Below, piece by piece: positions 7,252 to 16,909 of a DNA stretch of 46,452 bases (its first letter is position 1; each line of letters starts with the position of its first letter). The notes under the pieces were generated by a model. That model saw nothing but the letters and a program-made list of their open reading frames with translations. It was not told where the DNA came from and did not search any database. A program made the position numbers and the translations under genes. The DNA is taken from the NCBI GenBank assembly GCA_030600545.1, contig JAUVLV010000015.1, forward strand, positions 1 through 46,452, read 5' to 3'. Origin of the DNA: Candidatus Aegiribacteria sp. (GTDB lineage Bacteria > Fermentibacterota > Fermentibacteria > Fermentibacterales > JCC-6).

Positions 7252-8498
7252 AACTTTTACTTATTTTCCGTATAGCCTGGCGTCAAATACTCAGCAGATC
7301 CAACTCCGGTTTTGTAAGGACTGTTTCCTTGCTTTCCATTGCGGGAATTGCCATAGGGGTCGCGGCGCTGTTAATACTGAATTCCTTCATGGACGGTTTT
7401 TCAGAATCCATACTGAAGCAGTTGTCTTCCATTCATCCCCCGATGGAGATCAGGACTCCCGGCGGTTTTGTACTTGAGCCGGAGGCTATTCGATTTGCGG
7501 ACAGCCTGGCTGGCATATCGGAGAATATTACATTTGTTTCTCCTGTGCTCGAGAAAACGGTAGTTGTTGCCGGGAACAGTGGAGATGTTGCCGGAGTCCG
7601 TATAAGAGGAGTGGACTGGGATATGGAGCCTTCCCTGGTTACCGGGGAGAGGCTAAGTGATCTGGACATATCCGGAAGGGGAGCGGTACTGGGCACCACA
7701 CTTGCAGAAAGGCTTGGTGTTTCCAGGGGAGATACCATCAGGCTTGCTTCTACGGATGCAACACAGTTTTCTGCGATGGGAAGGCTGCTCGTTGACACCA
7801 TTGTATCCGTTCGTGTAAGCGAAGTAACGAATTTCGGTATTGAGGAGTACAATTCTTCAATAATAATCACGGATCTTACAACAGCTTCGCTGCTTTTCAG
7901 AAATCCTGTTGCCGCAACATCGTTGAGTGTAGGCCTGCTGAAGGACGCGGATCCTGTATATGAAGCGGAGAATTTAACCTCTCTTTTGAGAGAATCCTAT
8001 ATTGCAGGAGAATGTGATTACATGGTATGCAGTGCTTTTATATCGGCTCATAGAAATCTCTTTGCGGCACTGGGGCTGGAGAAAACGGGAATGAACATTG
8101 TGCTTGCGCTGATAAGTGTTGTTGCGCTGCTGAATCTTCTCAGCGCTCTTAATATGATCGCCATTGAGCACAGGAGAGATACGGGGGTTTTAAGATCAAT
8201 GGGAGCGTCTCCAGGCATAATCGTTTCCACAGGACTGATGCAGGGTGGTATTATTGGTGCAGGCGGTGCACTAGCAGGGAGTATTTTTGCGATAATTGTC
8301 GTTATTGCGATTAACAGATACTTCCCCATAAGGCTTGAAAGCAGTGTATACTGGATTGACATGCTTCCCGGGGAAGTACAACCGCATCTTATTGCTGGAA
8401 TTATCTGTGCAACCATTACAGCCTGTTTCATCGCAGCCATTATACCTGCTTTGCATGCAATTAGAGTGTCCCCATCGGAAGCGGTGAGATATGAATGA
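7248..8498 (+). CDS. lolC: LolC/LolE-type lipoprotein-releasing ABC transporter permease
   Basis: This is a 416-residue inner-membrane protein with the MacB/FtsX layout: one N-terminal helix (about residues 20-45, SIAGIAIGVAALLILNSFMDGF), a periplasmic domain of about 220 residues, and three C-terminal helices ending in IPALHAIRVSPSEAVRYE. It opens with FRIAWRQILSRSNSGFVRTVSLLSI, typical of LolC/E. With LolD it should extract lipoproteins from the inner membrane for transfer to LolA. Only one permease gene is present here, so it may work as a homodimer (LolF-like) or have its partner elsewhere. The start is GTG inside the lysS stop, and the 3' end overlaps lolD by 8 bases. Confidence 0.88.
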   Translation: MKLLLIFRIAWRQILSRSNSGFVRTVSLLSIAGIAIGVAALLILNSFMDGFSESILKQLSSIHPPMEIRTPGGFVLEPEAIRFADSLAGISENITFVSPVLEKTVVVAGNSGDVAGVRIRGVDWDMEPSLVTGERLSDLDISGRGAVLGTTLAERLGVSRGDTIRLASTDATQFSAMGRLLVDTIVSVRVSEVTNFGIEEYNSSIIITDLTTASLLFRNPVAATSLSVGLLKDADPVYEAENLTSLLRESYIAGECDYMVCSAFISAHRNLFAALGLEKTGMNIVLALISVVALLNLLSALNMIAIEHRRDTGVLRSMGASPGIIVSTGLMQGGIIGAGGALAGSIFAIIVVIAINRYFPIRLESSVYWIDMLPGEVQPHLIAGIICATITACFIAAIIPALHAIRVSPSEAVRYE

Positions 8499-9171
8499 TA
8501 ATATTGTACTGTCAGCAGTTGATATATGGAAATCGTACGGGAAAGGAGCCACTTTTCTTTCGATTCTCAGAGGTGCAAATATTAATATATCGAAAGGGGA
8601 AGTTGTATCGATCTCGGGTCCGAGCGGCTCGGGCAAAAGTACTTTCCTGCATGTCTGTGGAGTACTCGATCCCCCCGATCGTGGTACGGTATCCGTTGGC
8701 GGAACAGATGTCTGGTCTGTGAATGAATCCAGAAGGGCAAAACTGCGAAACGCTGATCTTGGTTTTGTATTTCAGTTTCATCACCTGCTTGATGAGTTCA
8801 CACTTCTGGAGAATGTGGCAATGCCATCCATGCTGGCCGGAAACTCACGGCGGGATGCTCTTGAATCCGCATCGGAAATTCTTGAAGAAGTCGGATTGTC
8901 CAGCAGAGGGAGGCACTTCCCTTCGGAGGCTTCGGGAGGGGAGCGTCAGAGAATTGCTGTAGCACGGGCATTAATATTATCCCCTTCCGTTGTACTGGCC
9001 GACGAACCAACGGGAAACCTTGATTCATCCAACAGCAGAATTGTCGAGGATCTGATGTTTGAGCTGGCCGAAAGAAGAAATCAGGCTTTCATTATCGCGA
9101 CTCACTGTATCGAGCTTGCGCGAAGAGCTCACAGATGTCTTGAACTGGAAGATGGGATATTTCGCTCCTGA
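8491..9171 (+). CDS. lolD: Lipoprotein-releasing ABC transporter ATP-binding protein
   Basis: This 226-residue ATPase subunit has Walker A GPSGSGKST, the ABC signature SGGERQRIAVARAL, Walker B VVLADEPTGNLD and the switch histidine in IATHCIE. Length and the EPTGNLD form place it in the LolD/MacB group. It overlaps the LolC-like permease gene, so the two should form one complex that powers lipoprotein sorting at the inner membrane. A 109-base spacer with no obvious gene separates it from clpC. Confidence 0.93.
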   Translation: MNDNIVLSAVDIWKSYGKGATFLSILRGANINISKGEVVSISGPSGSGKSTFLHVCGVLDPPDRGTVSVGGTDVWSVNESRRAKLRNADLGFVFQFHHLLDEFTLLENVAMPSMLAGNSRRDALESASEILEEVGLSSRGRHFPSEASGGERQRIAVARALILSPSVVLADEPTGNLDSSNSRIVEDLMFELAERRNQAFIIATHCIELARRAHRCLELEDGIFRS

Positions 9172-9280
9172 GATGTCGATGATTGCAGAGTTTTCCCCGC
9201 AGGATTATCTTTCAGGAACAAATGACCGCATTTTCGAATAAAAGCATTCCGTAACCGGGATTACTCACAGAGGAGGATAA

Positions 9281-11755
9281 GTGCCGGAAAAACTGACAGA
9301 GAAAGCACGGGCCGCTCTGGAAATATCGGTCCATGAAGCTGAACGATCAGGGCAGAGTAAGGTAGCCTCCGAGCACATTCTATTCGGTTTGATTTCTGTA
9401 AAGGGATCCGCGGCTTTGATCATTCTTCACGAGCTTGGCGTAAGAATTGGCGTATTGAGAACAAGGCTCGAGAACCTTATGCGCAGGCCGGTATCAAACG
9501 AGATAACCCTGCGTGAGGTAGGCTGGACCACCAAAGCCCGTCTGGTCAGGCGTGAGGCTATTAGAAGAGCTGTAAGCAGCGGTGCGGTTGAAACAGGTAC
9601 ACATCACCTTCTTATGGGTCTCATGTCAGTAGGAAACTGCCAGGCTTCCAGTATCCTCAGAGAAAAAGGCGTATTTCTGAAGGCCGCTGAAGAAGCTGCC
9701 GCAGAACTTCCACCTCATATTGAGTCAAACAGTGCTGAAAAACAGAAAAATATACAGGAAATACCGGGGATAGACTATTTCTCCAGAGATTTAACAAGAA
9801 TGGCAAGAGAGGGTAAGCTTGATCCTGTTATCGGCAGAGAACGGCAAATAAACAGGTTAATGCAGGTTCTTTGCCGAAGGAAGAAATCAAACCCTATTCT
9901 TATAGGAGAACCGGGCGTCGGAAAAACGGCAATTGTGGAAGGTCTTGCGGGGCTTATTTCCCAGGGGAAGACACCAGATCTGATAACGGGAAAACGGATA
10001 CTCGCCCTTGATATGGCCGCAGTGGTCGCGGGGACGAAATACCGGGGGCAGTTTGAGCAGAGACTGAAAAAATTGCTTGGAGAGATTTCCGAATCTGGAG
10101 ATATCATACTCTTTATCGATGAAGCGCATGTACTTGTTGGAGCCGGTGCAGCCGAGGGTGCCATGGATGCGGCCAATCTTCTTAAACCGGCCCTCGCAAG
10201 GGGGGAATTACAGTGTATCGCAGCCACGACACTTGATGAGTACAGGAAACGTATTGAGAAGGATGGAGCACTTGAGAGAAGATTCCAGCCCGTTCCTGTT
10301 GATCCTCCCGGAGTGAATGAGACGATCGAGATTCTGGAAGGCCTGAGGCAGAGGTACGAAGAACACCATGGAACGGTTTATACAGATGAAGCGGTGCAGG
10401 CTTCGGCAAAACTTGCTGCCAGGTATATCAGCGGCAGATTTCTCCCTGATAAAGCTATCGATGTCATGGATGAAGCGGGGGCGAAGAATAGAGTATCACA
10501 TTGCACTCTGCCTGATCACTTAAAAGAAATGATGAATGATCTTGCGGAACTCAAGAGCAGAAAAAAAGAAGCATCTCAGAACGATGAATTTGAAGGCATC
10601 CTGAGATTGCGGAAAGAAATAAAGAACTCTGAAAAGGAGCTTGCCGAAGCACGCTCCATCTGGCTGGCCGGTGTTCAGATATCTCCGGTTTCAGAAAAGC
10701 AGGTAGCTGAGGTAGTCGCGGATATGACAGGCATTCCTGTAAGCAGGGTTGGAAAGAGTGAGACCGCCAGACTTCTGGATCTTGGAGACAGGCTTGAGAG
10801 CAGGATTGTAGGACAGAAGGAAGCGATAGCAAGTATTACCAGTGCCATCAGACGTAGCCGGGTAGGGCTCCGGGACGTGAACAGACCGACTGGAACATTC
10901 CTTTTTCTGGGTCCTTCAGGGGTTGGAAAAACAGAGACAGCAAGAATACTTGCCGAACTTGTATTCGAAGATCCATCGGCTCTTATCAGGATAGATATGT
11001 CCGAATTCCAGCAGAGTTTTGCCGGATCAAGGCTGATTGGCGCGCCTCCAGGATATGTAGGCTACGATGAGGGAGGACAACTGACGGAAAAAGTTCGTAG
11101 AAGACCTTACTCCATAGTACTTTTTGATGAAATTGAGAAAGCGCATACTGATCTTTACAATATGCTCCTGCAGGTTATGGACTACGGCAGGATGACCGAT
11201 AATTACGGCAGAGAGATAGATTTCACGAACACAATTCTGATAATGACAAGCAACATTGCCTCCAGAGACCTTCTCAGCAGAGGCAAACTGGGATTTTCAA
11301 CGGATGACAAAGCTACCGAAACCGAACGAATTGACGAATTGGTGATGGATGCCGTGAAAAACCAGTTCAACCCGGAGTTTCTCAACAGGCTGGACGAGAT
11401 CGTAATATTCAACCCCCTCGAATTCTCTGATATGGAGAAAATCGTTTCCCTTCAGATGAAGGATGTTGAAGAGCGATTGGAAGAACTTGGTATCTCTCTT
11501 GTTCTGTCTCCCGAGGCCATAACACTCATAACAGAAGCCGGTTACGATCCTGAGGCCGGAGCAAGACATATAAGAAGAACGATAAGAAGGCTGCTTGAGG
11601 ATCCGCTGACGGATTCAATATTGAGAAGTGAATTCTCATCAGGAGACACGATTCTTGCAGTGCGGGATGGTAATCGTATCGTTTTCAGGATACCGAGGGA
11701 AAACAGTGAGAATGAAATTACATCGAACACAATACATGGAAGAGTTGAGAATTGA
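9281..11755 (+). CDS. clpC: ATP-dependent Clp protease ATP-binding subunit ClpC
   Basis: This 824-residue AAA+ unfoldase feeds proteins to ClpP. It shows two N-terminal Clp repeats (about 1-140), AAA-1 with Walker A GEPGVGKTAIVEG, a short middle coiled-coil (about 415-455, including LKSRKKEASQNDEFEGILRLRKEIK, UVR-like), AAA-2 with GPSGVGKTETAR, and the C-terminal D2-small domain. The short middle region fits ClpC better than ClpB. The start is GTG after a strong site (AGAGGAGGATAA). The 3' end overlaps the TTG start of bamA. ClpC inside a lol/bam/lpx cluster is unusual and suggests co-expression with envelope biogenesis; no clpP is present here. Confidence 0.93.
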   Translation: MPEKLTEKARAALEISVHEAERSGQSKVASEHILFGLISVKGSAALIILHELGVRIGVLRTRLENLMRRPVSNEITLREVGWTTKARLVRREAIRRAVSSGAVETGTHHLLMGLMSVGNCQASSILREKGVFLKAAEEAAAELPPHIESNSAEKQKNIQEIPGIDYFSRDLTRMAREGKLDPVIGRERQINRLMQVLCRRKKSNPILIGEPGVGKTAIVEGLAGLISQGKTPDLITGKRILALDMAAVVAGTKYRGQFEQRLKKLLGEISESGDIILFIDEAHVLVGAGAAEGAMDAANLLKPALARGELQCIAATTLDEYRKRIEKDGALERRFQPVPVDPPGVNETIEILEGLRQRYEEHHGTVYTDEAVQASAKLAARYISGRFLPDKAIDVMDEAGAKNRVSHCTLPDHLKEMMNDLAELKSRKKEASQNDEFEGILRLRKEIKNSEKELAEARSIWLAGVQISPVSEKQVAEVVADMTGIPVSRVGKSETARLLDLGDRLESRIVGQKEAIASITSAIRRSRVGLRDVNRPTGTFLFLGPSGVGKTETARILAELVFEDPSALIRIDMSEFQQSFAGSRLIGAPPGYVGYDEGGQLTEKVRRRPYSIVLFDEIEKAHTDLYNMLLQVMDYGRMTDNYGREIDFTNTILIMTSNIASRDLLSRGKLGFSTDDKATETERIDELVMDAVKNQFNPEFLNRLDEIVIFNPLEFSDMEKIVSLQMKDVEERLEELGISLVLSPEAITLITEAGYDPEAGARHIRRTIRRLLEDPLTDSILRSEFSSGDTILAVRDGNRIVFRIPRENSENEITSNTIHGRVEN

Positions 11756-13983
11756 GATATAGTATAGCATTTCTGGTACTTGTGATATCAGTTTCGCTCG
11801 CGCTTGAGGTTGGTCTGGTGGAAGTGACCGGTAATTCCTTCGTGAGCACAGACCTTATTACAAGGGTTTTCGGACTGGAAACAGGGGATGTTTATACATC
11901 TGCTGCTGCCAGCAGGGGAACCAGGGATCTTTTCGGACTGGGATATTTCAGCAGTATCGAATTGCAGGCTGACACATCCGGTGGAGTTACCAACCTTCTT
12001 ATTGTCGTAAACGAGAACAGGCTGCTCAGCAGAATTGAATTCAGCAATCCCGAATGTCTTGATGAGGACGATGTTCTTGATTCACTCTCACTGTTTCCCG
12101 GTCAGACCGTTTCACCGGGACAGGTTGAAGAGGCGCGCATGGTAGTACTGCATTTCTACGCTGAAAAACACAGGCACCAGGCTGTGGTTACACCCGTATG
12201 GATTGAACCTGACAGCGGCAACAGAAGCGTTCTGGTATTCGAATGTGAAGAGGGGCAGGACATCAGAGTCGGGGAGATAGATTTCTTTGGCAATACGGTA
12301 TTCAATGATGGAAAACTACGCGGCGAAATGGATACAAGGCAGGATTCCTTCTGGCGGTCAGGAAGGTACAGAAAAAGTGAGTTTGACGCCAGCCTTGATT
12401 CTGTGATAGTCTACTATCAGAACCATGGATATCCCGAAGCCAGGATTCTTGATGTTGAGGAATCGATGCTCGAAGACGATCGGCATCTGAAGTTCGAAAT
12501 TACGATTGATGAAGGAGGATACCGCACATTCGGTAACATTTCATTTTCGGGCAATGAAGCATTTCCGGATTCAATCCTTCTACCAGCCATGGATATGGAA
12601 CCGGGGGATGAGTACAGCAGTGAGAAGCTCAGTTCCTCCCTTATGACAATGTACGAAATGTTTCAGGAACTGGGATATTTCTATGCAGGTATCGATCCGG
12701 TGATATCTGCCGGTGAAGCTGAAGGATCTCTGGATGTTGCCTATATAGTAACCGAAGGCGAGAGGGCTCACATCCGCAGGATAGAAATCACAGGGAACAA
12801 CAGAACGCTGGAAAATGTCATCAGGAGGGAGTTAACCGTTTATCCCGGAGACATGTTCCGGAGGTCGGCTCTTATGAGAAGTTACAGGAATATCTACTAC
12901 CTGAATTATTTCAGCAATGTTGGTGTGGATTTCCGTTATCTGGAAGATTCACCTGATGTTGACATTCTCTTTGATCTCGAAGAGAAAACTACAGGAAAAG
13001 CTGGAATAGGAGCGGCATACGGAGGCGGTACAGGATTCAGCGGATTCGTTGAACTGGGCGAGACCAATCTGTTCGGACGTGGACAGAATGTTACCTTCAA
13101 TTACAAATTCTCCAAAACCCAGCAGGATATCCAGGTTAGTTTCACAGAACCGTGGTTTATGGATACACCTCTGTCACTTGGCGGCGAGCTCTTTCATACT
13201 ACCTACAATGAATCGGAATATGACCGCCGCAGGACGGGGGGAGCTGTCATAGTAGGCCGTTCTCTTCCATGGGTGGACTACGCATCAGCATCAATTAAGT
13301 ACAGTCTGGAAAAGGTCGATGTATTTGATATTACATCCGATACTACAAGTTACTATTACTCACTCCGTGATATAGACTGGCCCAGGTGGACAAGTACTGT
13401 CAGATTGAATTTTACAAGAGATAGCCGGGACAGGCAGATGTTCGCCTCCAGAGGTTCCAGAAACAGCCTTACCGGTGAGTTTGCCGGGGGTGCCCTGGGC
13501 GGCAATATCGGATTCCAGAAATACCTTATCGATTCAAGCTGGTACGTTCCATCCTTCTGGAAATTCATCTTTTTCCTGAGAGCAAGAGCAGGAATGGTGA
13601 CTTCTCTGGCTGGCAATGAACCTCCGGCGTACGAGCTTTTCGAATTGGGAGGAACAGGTTTTTATGGCGTCAGGGGGTATGGCTCCGAGACAATCGTTGC
13701 CCGGGACGGTTATGAAACTGTAGGTGGAAGATCAATGCTCATACTGACCGCTGAATACAGATGTCGAATCATCGATCAGCTTCAGCTGGCTTTATTTGCA
13801 GATGCCGGGAATACCTGGGATTCATGGTCTTCAAGTGATTTTTCCGATCTGAACCGGGGAGCCGGAATCGGAATAAGGATCGAAGTACCTATGCTGGGTG
13901 TCATCGGATTCGATTACGCCTATGGCTTTGATGGTCCGCAGCGCGGCTGGGAACCGCATTTTCAATTTGGTACAATATTCTGA
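11752..13983 (+). CDS. bamA: Outer membrane protein assembly factor BamA (Omp85)
   Basis: This 743-residue outer-membrane insertase starts with a signal peptide (RYSIAFLVLVISVSLALEV), followed by about five POTRA repeats (to about residue 400; for example VGEIDFFGNTVFNDGKLR and RRIEITGNNRTLENVIRREL), then the 16-strand Omp85 barrel (GIGAAYGGGTGFSGFVELGETNLFGRGQNV onward), ending in FQFGTIF with a C-terminal aromatic residue. It folds and inserts barrel proteins into the outer membrane. The start appears to be TTG at 11752, inside the clpC stop region; the ribosome site is weak, so translation may be coupled to clpC. Skp and the lipid A genes follow, as in many Gram-negative genomes. Confidence 0.94.
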   Translation: MRYSIAFLVLVISVSLALEVGLVEVTGNSFVSTDLITRVFGLETGDVYTSAAASRGTRDLFGLGYFSSIELQADTSGGVTNLLIVVNENRLLSRIEFSNPECLDEDDVLDSLSLFPGQTVSPGQVEEARMVVLHFYAEKHRHQAVVTPVWIEPDSGNRSVLVFECEEGQDIRVGEIDFFGNTVFNDGKLRGEMDTRQDSFWRSGRYRKSEFDASLDSVIVYYQNHGYPEARILDVEESMLEDDRHLKFEITIDEGGYRTFGNISFSGNEAFPDSILLPAMDMEPGDEYSSEKLSSSLMTMYEMFQELGYFYAGIDPVISAGEAEGSLDVAYIVTEGERAHIRRIEITGNNRTLENVIRRELTVYPGDMFRRSALMRSYRNIYYLNYFSNVGVDFRYLEDSPDVDILFDLEEKTTGKAGIGAAYGGGTGFSGFVELGETNLFGRGQNVTFNYKFSKTQQDIQVSFTEPWFMDTPLSLGGELFHTTYNESEYDRRRTGGAVIVGRSLPWVDYASASIKYSLEKVDVFDITSDTTSYYYSLRDIDWPRWTSTVRLNFTRDSRDRQMFASRGSRNSLTGEFAGGALGGNIGFQKYLIDSSWYVPSFWKFIFFLRARAGMVTSLAGNEPPAYELFELGGTGFYGVRGYGSETIVARDGYETVGGRSMLILTAEYRCRIIDQLQLALFADAGNTWDSWSSSDFSDLNRGAGIGIRIEVPMLGVIGFDYAYGFDGPQRGWEPHFQFGTIF

Positions 13984-14058
13984 TAGACAACCGAACGTAC
14001 CCGGAATCCCGGATCGCTTATTTAAGACTGATCGTTACGTATTTGGAGGATTACAGTT

Positions 14059-14565
14059 ATGAAAACGGCTATACTTTTAGCTGCTGTTGTTGCTTCGTTC
14101 ATCGCAGCACAGACAATCGCAGTGATCGATTCGGAAAGAATATTCGATAATCTGGGTGAGGTTACCGACGCGACAGAGCTTCTTGAAAATGAGATCCTGG
14201 AATGGGAAGCCCGTGCGGATTCGCTTCAGGATGAGATCGATGCCATTGAGACCGATCTCGAATATACGATGGTAATGAGTCCTGACCGGAGAAGGGAGAG
14301 GGAAGTCCTTCTAGAAGATAAATCAGTGGAACTTCAGGATTTCCTTTCGCGGACATTCGGCCCGGGAGGTCTGGTCGAATCGCGAAACAGTCAGCTTGTA
14401 TCACCAATAGTAGCCAGTATTAACGAAGCGGTTCAGGAGATAAGCCTTGAGGAAGGCTACGATATCGTATTGGATACATCGGGTGGATTGGTAGTATATG
14501 TATCCAATTCAATTGATATAACAGATATGGTTCTTGAAAAACTATCTACCGGAAGCAGCGACTGA
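14059..14565 (+). CDS. skp: OmpH/Skp family periplasmic chaperone
   Basis: This is a 168-residue exported protein. A signal peptide ([19 protein letters not shown]) precedes the family opening [15 protein letters not shown], then a long coiled coil (about residues 45-115, rich in E/D/R) and the closing [32 protein letters not shown], typical of the OmpH domain. Skp trimers hold unfolded outer-membrane proteins in the periplasm on their way to BamA, encoded directly upstream. A GGAGG site lies about 10 bases before the ATG. Confidence 0.9.
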   Translation: MKTAILLAAVVASFIAAQTIAVIDSERIFDNLGEVTDATELLENEILEWEARADSLQDEIDAIETDLEYTMVMSPDRRREREVLLEDKSVELQDFLSRTFGPGGLVESRNSQLVSPIVASINEAVQEISLEEGYDIVLDTSGGLVVYVSNSIDITDMVLEKLSTGSSD

Positions 14566-14566
14566 T

Positions 14567-15589
14567 ATGAAGCTATCCATCCTGGCCGGAAAGCTCAACG
14601 GAAAACTTGAGGGACCGGATGGAGATATAGAAGTCGAGGGTGTGTCCACACTTCAGGATGCGAAACCTGACCAGATCTGCTACTACGGCAACAGACTTTA
14701 CAGGAAATATCTTAAATCCACCAGTGCCCTTGCTGTAATATCCAGAGAAATGGTTGAATCCTCAGCAGCGAACATCATTCTGGTAGAGAAACCCTATAAC
14801 GCTTTCAGGGAAGCACTGATCCTTTTCAGGAAGGAAACACCGTCTGGTTTCAGCGGAATTCATCCCACTTCCGTGATTCACCAGGATTCGGTAATCGAAC
14901 GGGATGTAACGGTAAAACCGAACGCTGTTGTTGATGCCCGTGCCAGGATTGGCAGGGGCGCTTTGATAGGTGCGGGTACCTTCATCGGTCCGGGAGTTAC
15001 CATTGGCCGTGATACTGTTATTAACTCAGGAGTAAGGGTTTATCATGACTGCGTCGTAGGCAGCCGTGTGATAATTCATTCGGGGGCGGTAATCGGATCC
15101 GACGGATTCGGTTTCATAGCCGACCCCGATGGTCATCTCAAGGTACCCCAGAACGGTAATGTCGTTATTGAGGATGATGTTGAAATCGGCGCGGGATGCA
15201 CAATCGACAGAGCTGTAACCGGCAGTACTGTAATAGGCAGGTTCTCCAAGCTGGACAATCTTGTTCATATCGCTCATAATGTAACGGTTGGTTCGGGCTG
15301 CCTGATCGCGGCACAAACCGGAATAGCAGGCAGTACTGTAATCGGATCAGGCGTAACCTTTGGTGGTCAATCGGGCATAACAGGACATATTACTATCGGG
15401 GATGGCGCCGTAATCGCAGCTCAGGCCGGAGTAATGAAAGCTGTGCCACCCGGAGTTACAGTATCCGGTTATCCAGCTCGCTCACACATGAAATCACTTC
15501 GGGTGAATGCCGCACTGGCTGATCTACCTGATTTCAGAAGAAAAGTTATGAAATTTATGGAGAAGTTCAGTAATACAGAAGAGGAATAA
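14567..15589 (+). CDS. lpxD: UDP-3-O-(3-hydroxyacyl)glucosamine N-acyltransferase LpxD
   Basis: This enzyme adds the second acyl chain in lipid A synthesis. I place the start at ATG 14567 ([16 protein letters not shown]), one base after the skp stop, rather than at 14534 inside skp; this gives 340 residues, normal for LpxD. An N-terminal uridine-binding domain (1-100) is followed by a left-handed beta-helix of hexapeptide repeats (for example [19 protein letters not shown]) with the catalytic-histidine block [21 protein letters not shown]. The C-terminal helix ([16 protein letters not shown]) binds acyl carrier protein in homologues. Confidence 0.95.
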   Translation: MKLSILAGKLNGKLEGPDGDIEVEGVSTLQDAKPDQICYYGNRLYRKYLKSTSALAVISREMVESSAANIILVEKPYNAFREALILFRKETPSGFSGIHPTSVIHQDSVIERDVTVKPNAVVDARARIGRGALIGAGTFIGPGVTIGRDTVINSGVRVYHDCVVGSRVIIHSGAVIGSDGFGFIADPDGHLKVPQNGNVVIEDDVEIGAGCTIDRAVTGSTVIGRFSKLDNLVHIAHNVTVGSGCLIAAQTGIAGSTVIGSGVTFGGQSGITGHITIGDGAVIAAQAGVMKAVPPGVTVSGYPARSHMKSLRVNAALADLPDFRRKVMKFMEKFSNTEEE

Positions 15590-15592
15590 TAA

Positions 15593-16909
15593 ATGAACCA
15601 TTATCAGACTACACTTAAAAAGCAGGTTGTTTGCAGCGGAATCGGTCTTCATCTTGGCAAAGAGACTGCTATCACTTTCAAACCTGCTCCAGCAGATACT
15701 GGAATCGTATTCGTGAGGATGGATGTGCCAGGCAGACCCAGAATAAAAGCCTGCGTTGAGAATGTCAGGCAGGTAGAAGAGCAGTCGAGAAGAACTACTC
15801 TCGGTTACGATTACTACGAAGTTCATACTGTTGAGCACGTTCTTTCCGCACTGTACGGCCTCGGGATAGATAATTGCATTATTGAACTTGATTCCGACGA
15901 GCCTCCCGAACCCGAAGATGGTTCTATCAGAAAATATATAGAAGTGCTTGAGAGTGGCGGAATTGAGAAAATTGAGGGCAAGCTGTGCAAGATAATCAAG
16001 ATCGAAAAGCCAATCAGCATTGATTCATTCGGAGCCAGCCTTACAGCTGTACCATACGATGGCCTGAAGATCAGTTTTACAATTAATTACGACAATCCTG
16101 TTCTGGGAACACAGTATCTTTCCATCGACATTACTCCTGATTCCTTTAAAAATGAAATCGCTCCAGCTAGAACATTCTGCCTTTACGAAGACGTAAAACA
16201 CCTTCAGGAAAAGAACCTGATCAAGGGAGGAACGCTGGAAAACGCTGTTGTAGTTGGTGATGATGGAATCCTCAACGATGAACCACTGAGATTTCCGGAT
16301 GAATTCGTACGGCACAAGATATTAGATCTCATTGGAGATCTTTCGTTATTGGGCGCAAGGCTTAATGGTCATATCATATCTGCCAAATCCGGCCATGCAT
16401 CCAACGTGCAATTCGTTAAGAAAATTGGAGAAGCACATAGAATAGTTAAAAATTCACTCCCGCTTGCTGAAAAGAAATGGGACATTAACGATATTATGGA
16501 TCTGCTTCCCCACAGGTATCCATTCCTCCTTGTGGACAGGGTGCTTGAAGTTGAAGCGAACAAGAGAATAGTAGGTCTGAAGAATGTCTCCATAAATGAA
16601 TCCTTTTTTCAGGGTCATTTTCCCGGGAAACCCATAATGCCCGGTGTGCTGATAATCGAGGCGATGGGACAGGTAGGCGGGCTTATGCTGTTCAACTCGG
16701 TTGATAAACCTACCAACTGGCTTGTTTACTTCACGGGACTTGACAAAGTCAGGTTCAGAAACCCGGTTCAGCCCGGGGATCAGGTTATTTTTGAATTGGA
16801 AATGATTCAGAGAAGAGGCCCCATGTGCAAAATGAAAGGTGTCGCAAAGGTTGACGGTAAAATAGTGGTAGAAGCGATGCTCATGGCTATGCTGTTGGAG
16901 AAGGAATGA
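15593..16909 (+). CDS. lpxC-fabZ: Bifunctional LpxC / FabZ fusion protein
   Basis: This 438-residue protein joins two enzymes. Residues 1-285 are LpxC, the zinc deacetylase committing step of lipid A synthesis: VEHVLSALYGLGIDN carries the first zinc histidine, FVRHKILDLIGDLSLLG the second histidine and aspartate, and SGHASN the catalytic histidine. Residues about 298-438 are FabZ, the 3-hydroxyacyl-ACP dehydratase: DLLPHRYPFLLVDRV and GHFPGKPIMPGVLIIEAMGQ hold the His/Glu pair. The same fusion is known in Bacteroidota and other FCB bacteria. It links acyl supply to lipid A making and lies between lpxD and lpxA, overlapping lpxA by 4 bases. Confidence 0.96.
   Translation: MNHYQTTLKKQVVCSGIGLHLGKETAITFKPAPADTGIVFVRMDVPGRPRIKACVENVRQVEEQSRRTTLGYDYYEVHTVEHVLSALYGLGIDNCIIELDSDEPPEPEDGSIRKYIEVLESGGIEKIEGKLCKIIKIEKPISIDSFGASLTAVPYDGLKISFTINYDNPVLGTQYLSIDITPDSFKNEIAPARTFCLYEDVKHLQEKNLIKGGTLENAVVVGDDGILNDEPLRFPDEFVRHKILDLIGDLSLLGARLNGHIISAKSGHASNVQFVKKIGEAHRIVKNSLPLAEKKWDINDIMDLLPHRYPFLLVDRVLEVEANKRIVGLKNVSINESFFQGHFPGKPIMPGVLIIEAMGQVGGLMLFNSVDKPTNWLVYFTGLDKVRFRNPVQPGDQVIFELEMIQRRGPMCKMKGVAKVDGKIVVEAMLMAMLLEKE

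Noticed and set aside
13984-14058. Terminator between bamA and skp
   Set aside because: CCCGGAATCCCGG is suggestive, but the stem is short and no T tract follows.
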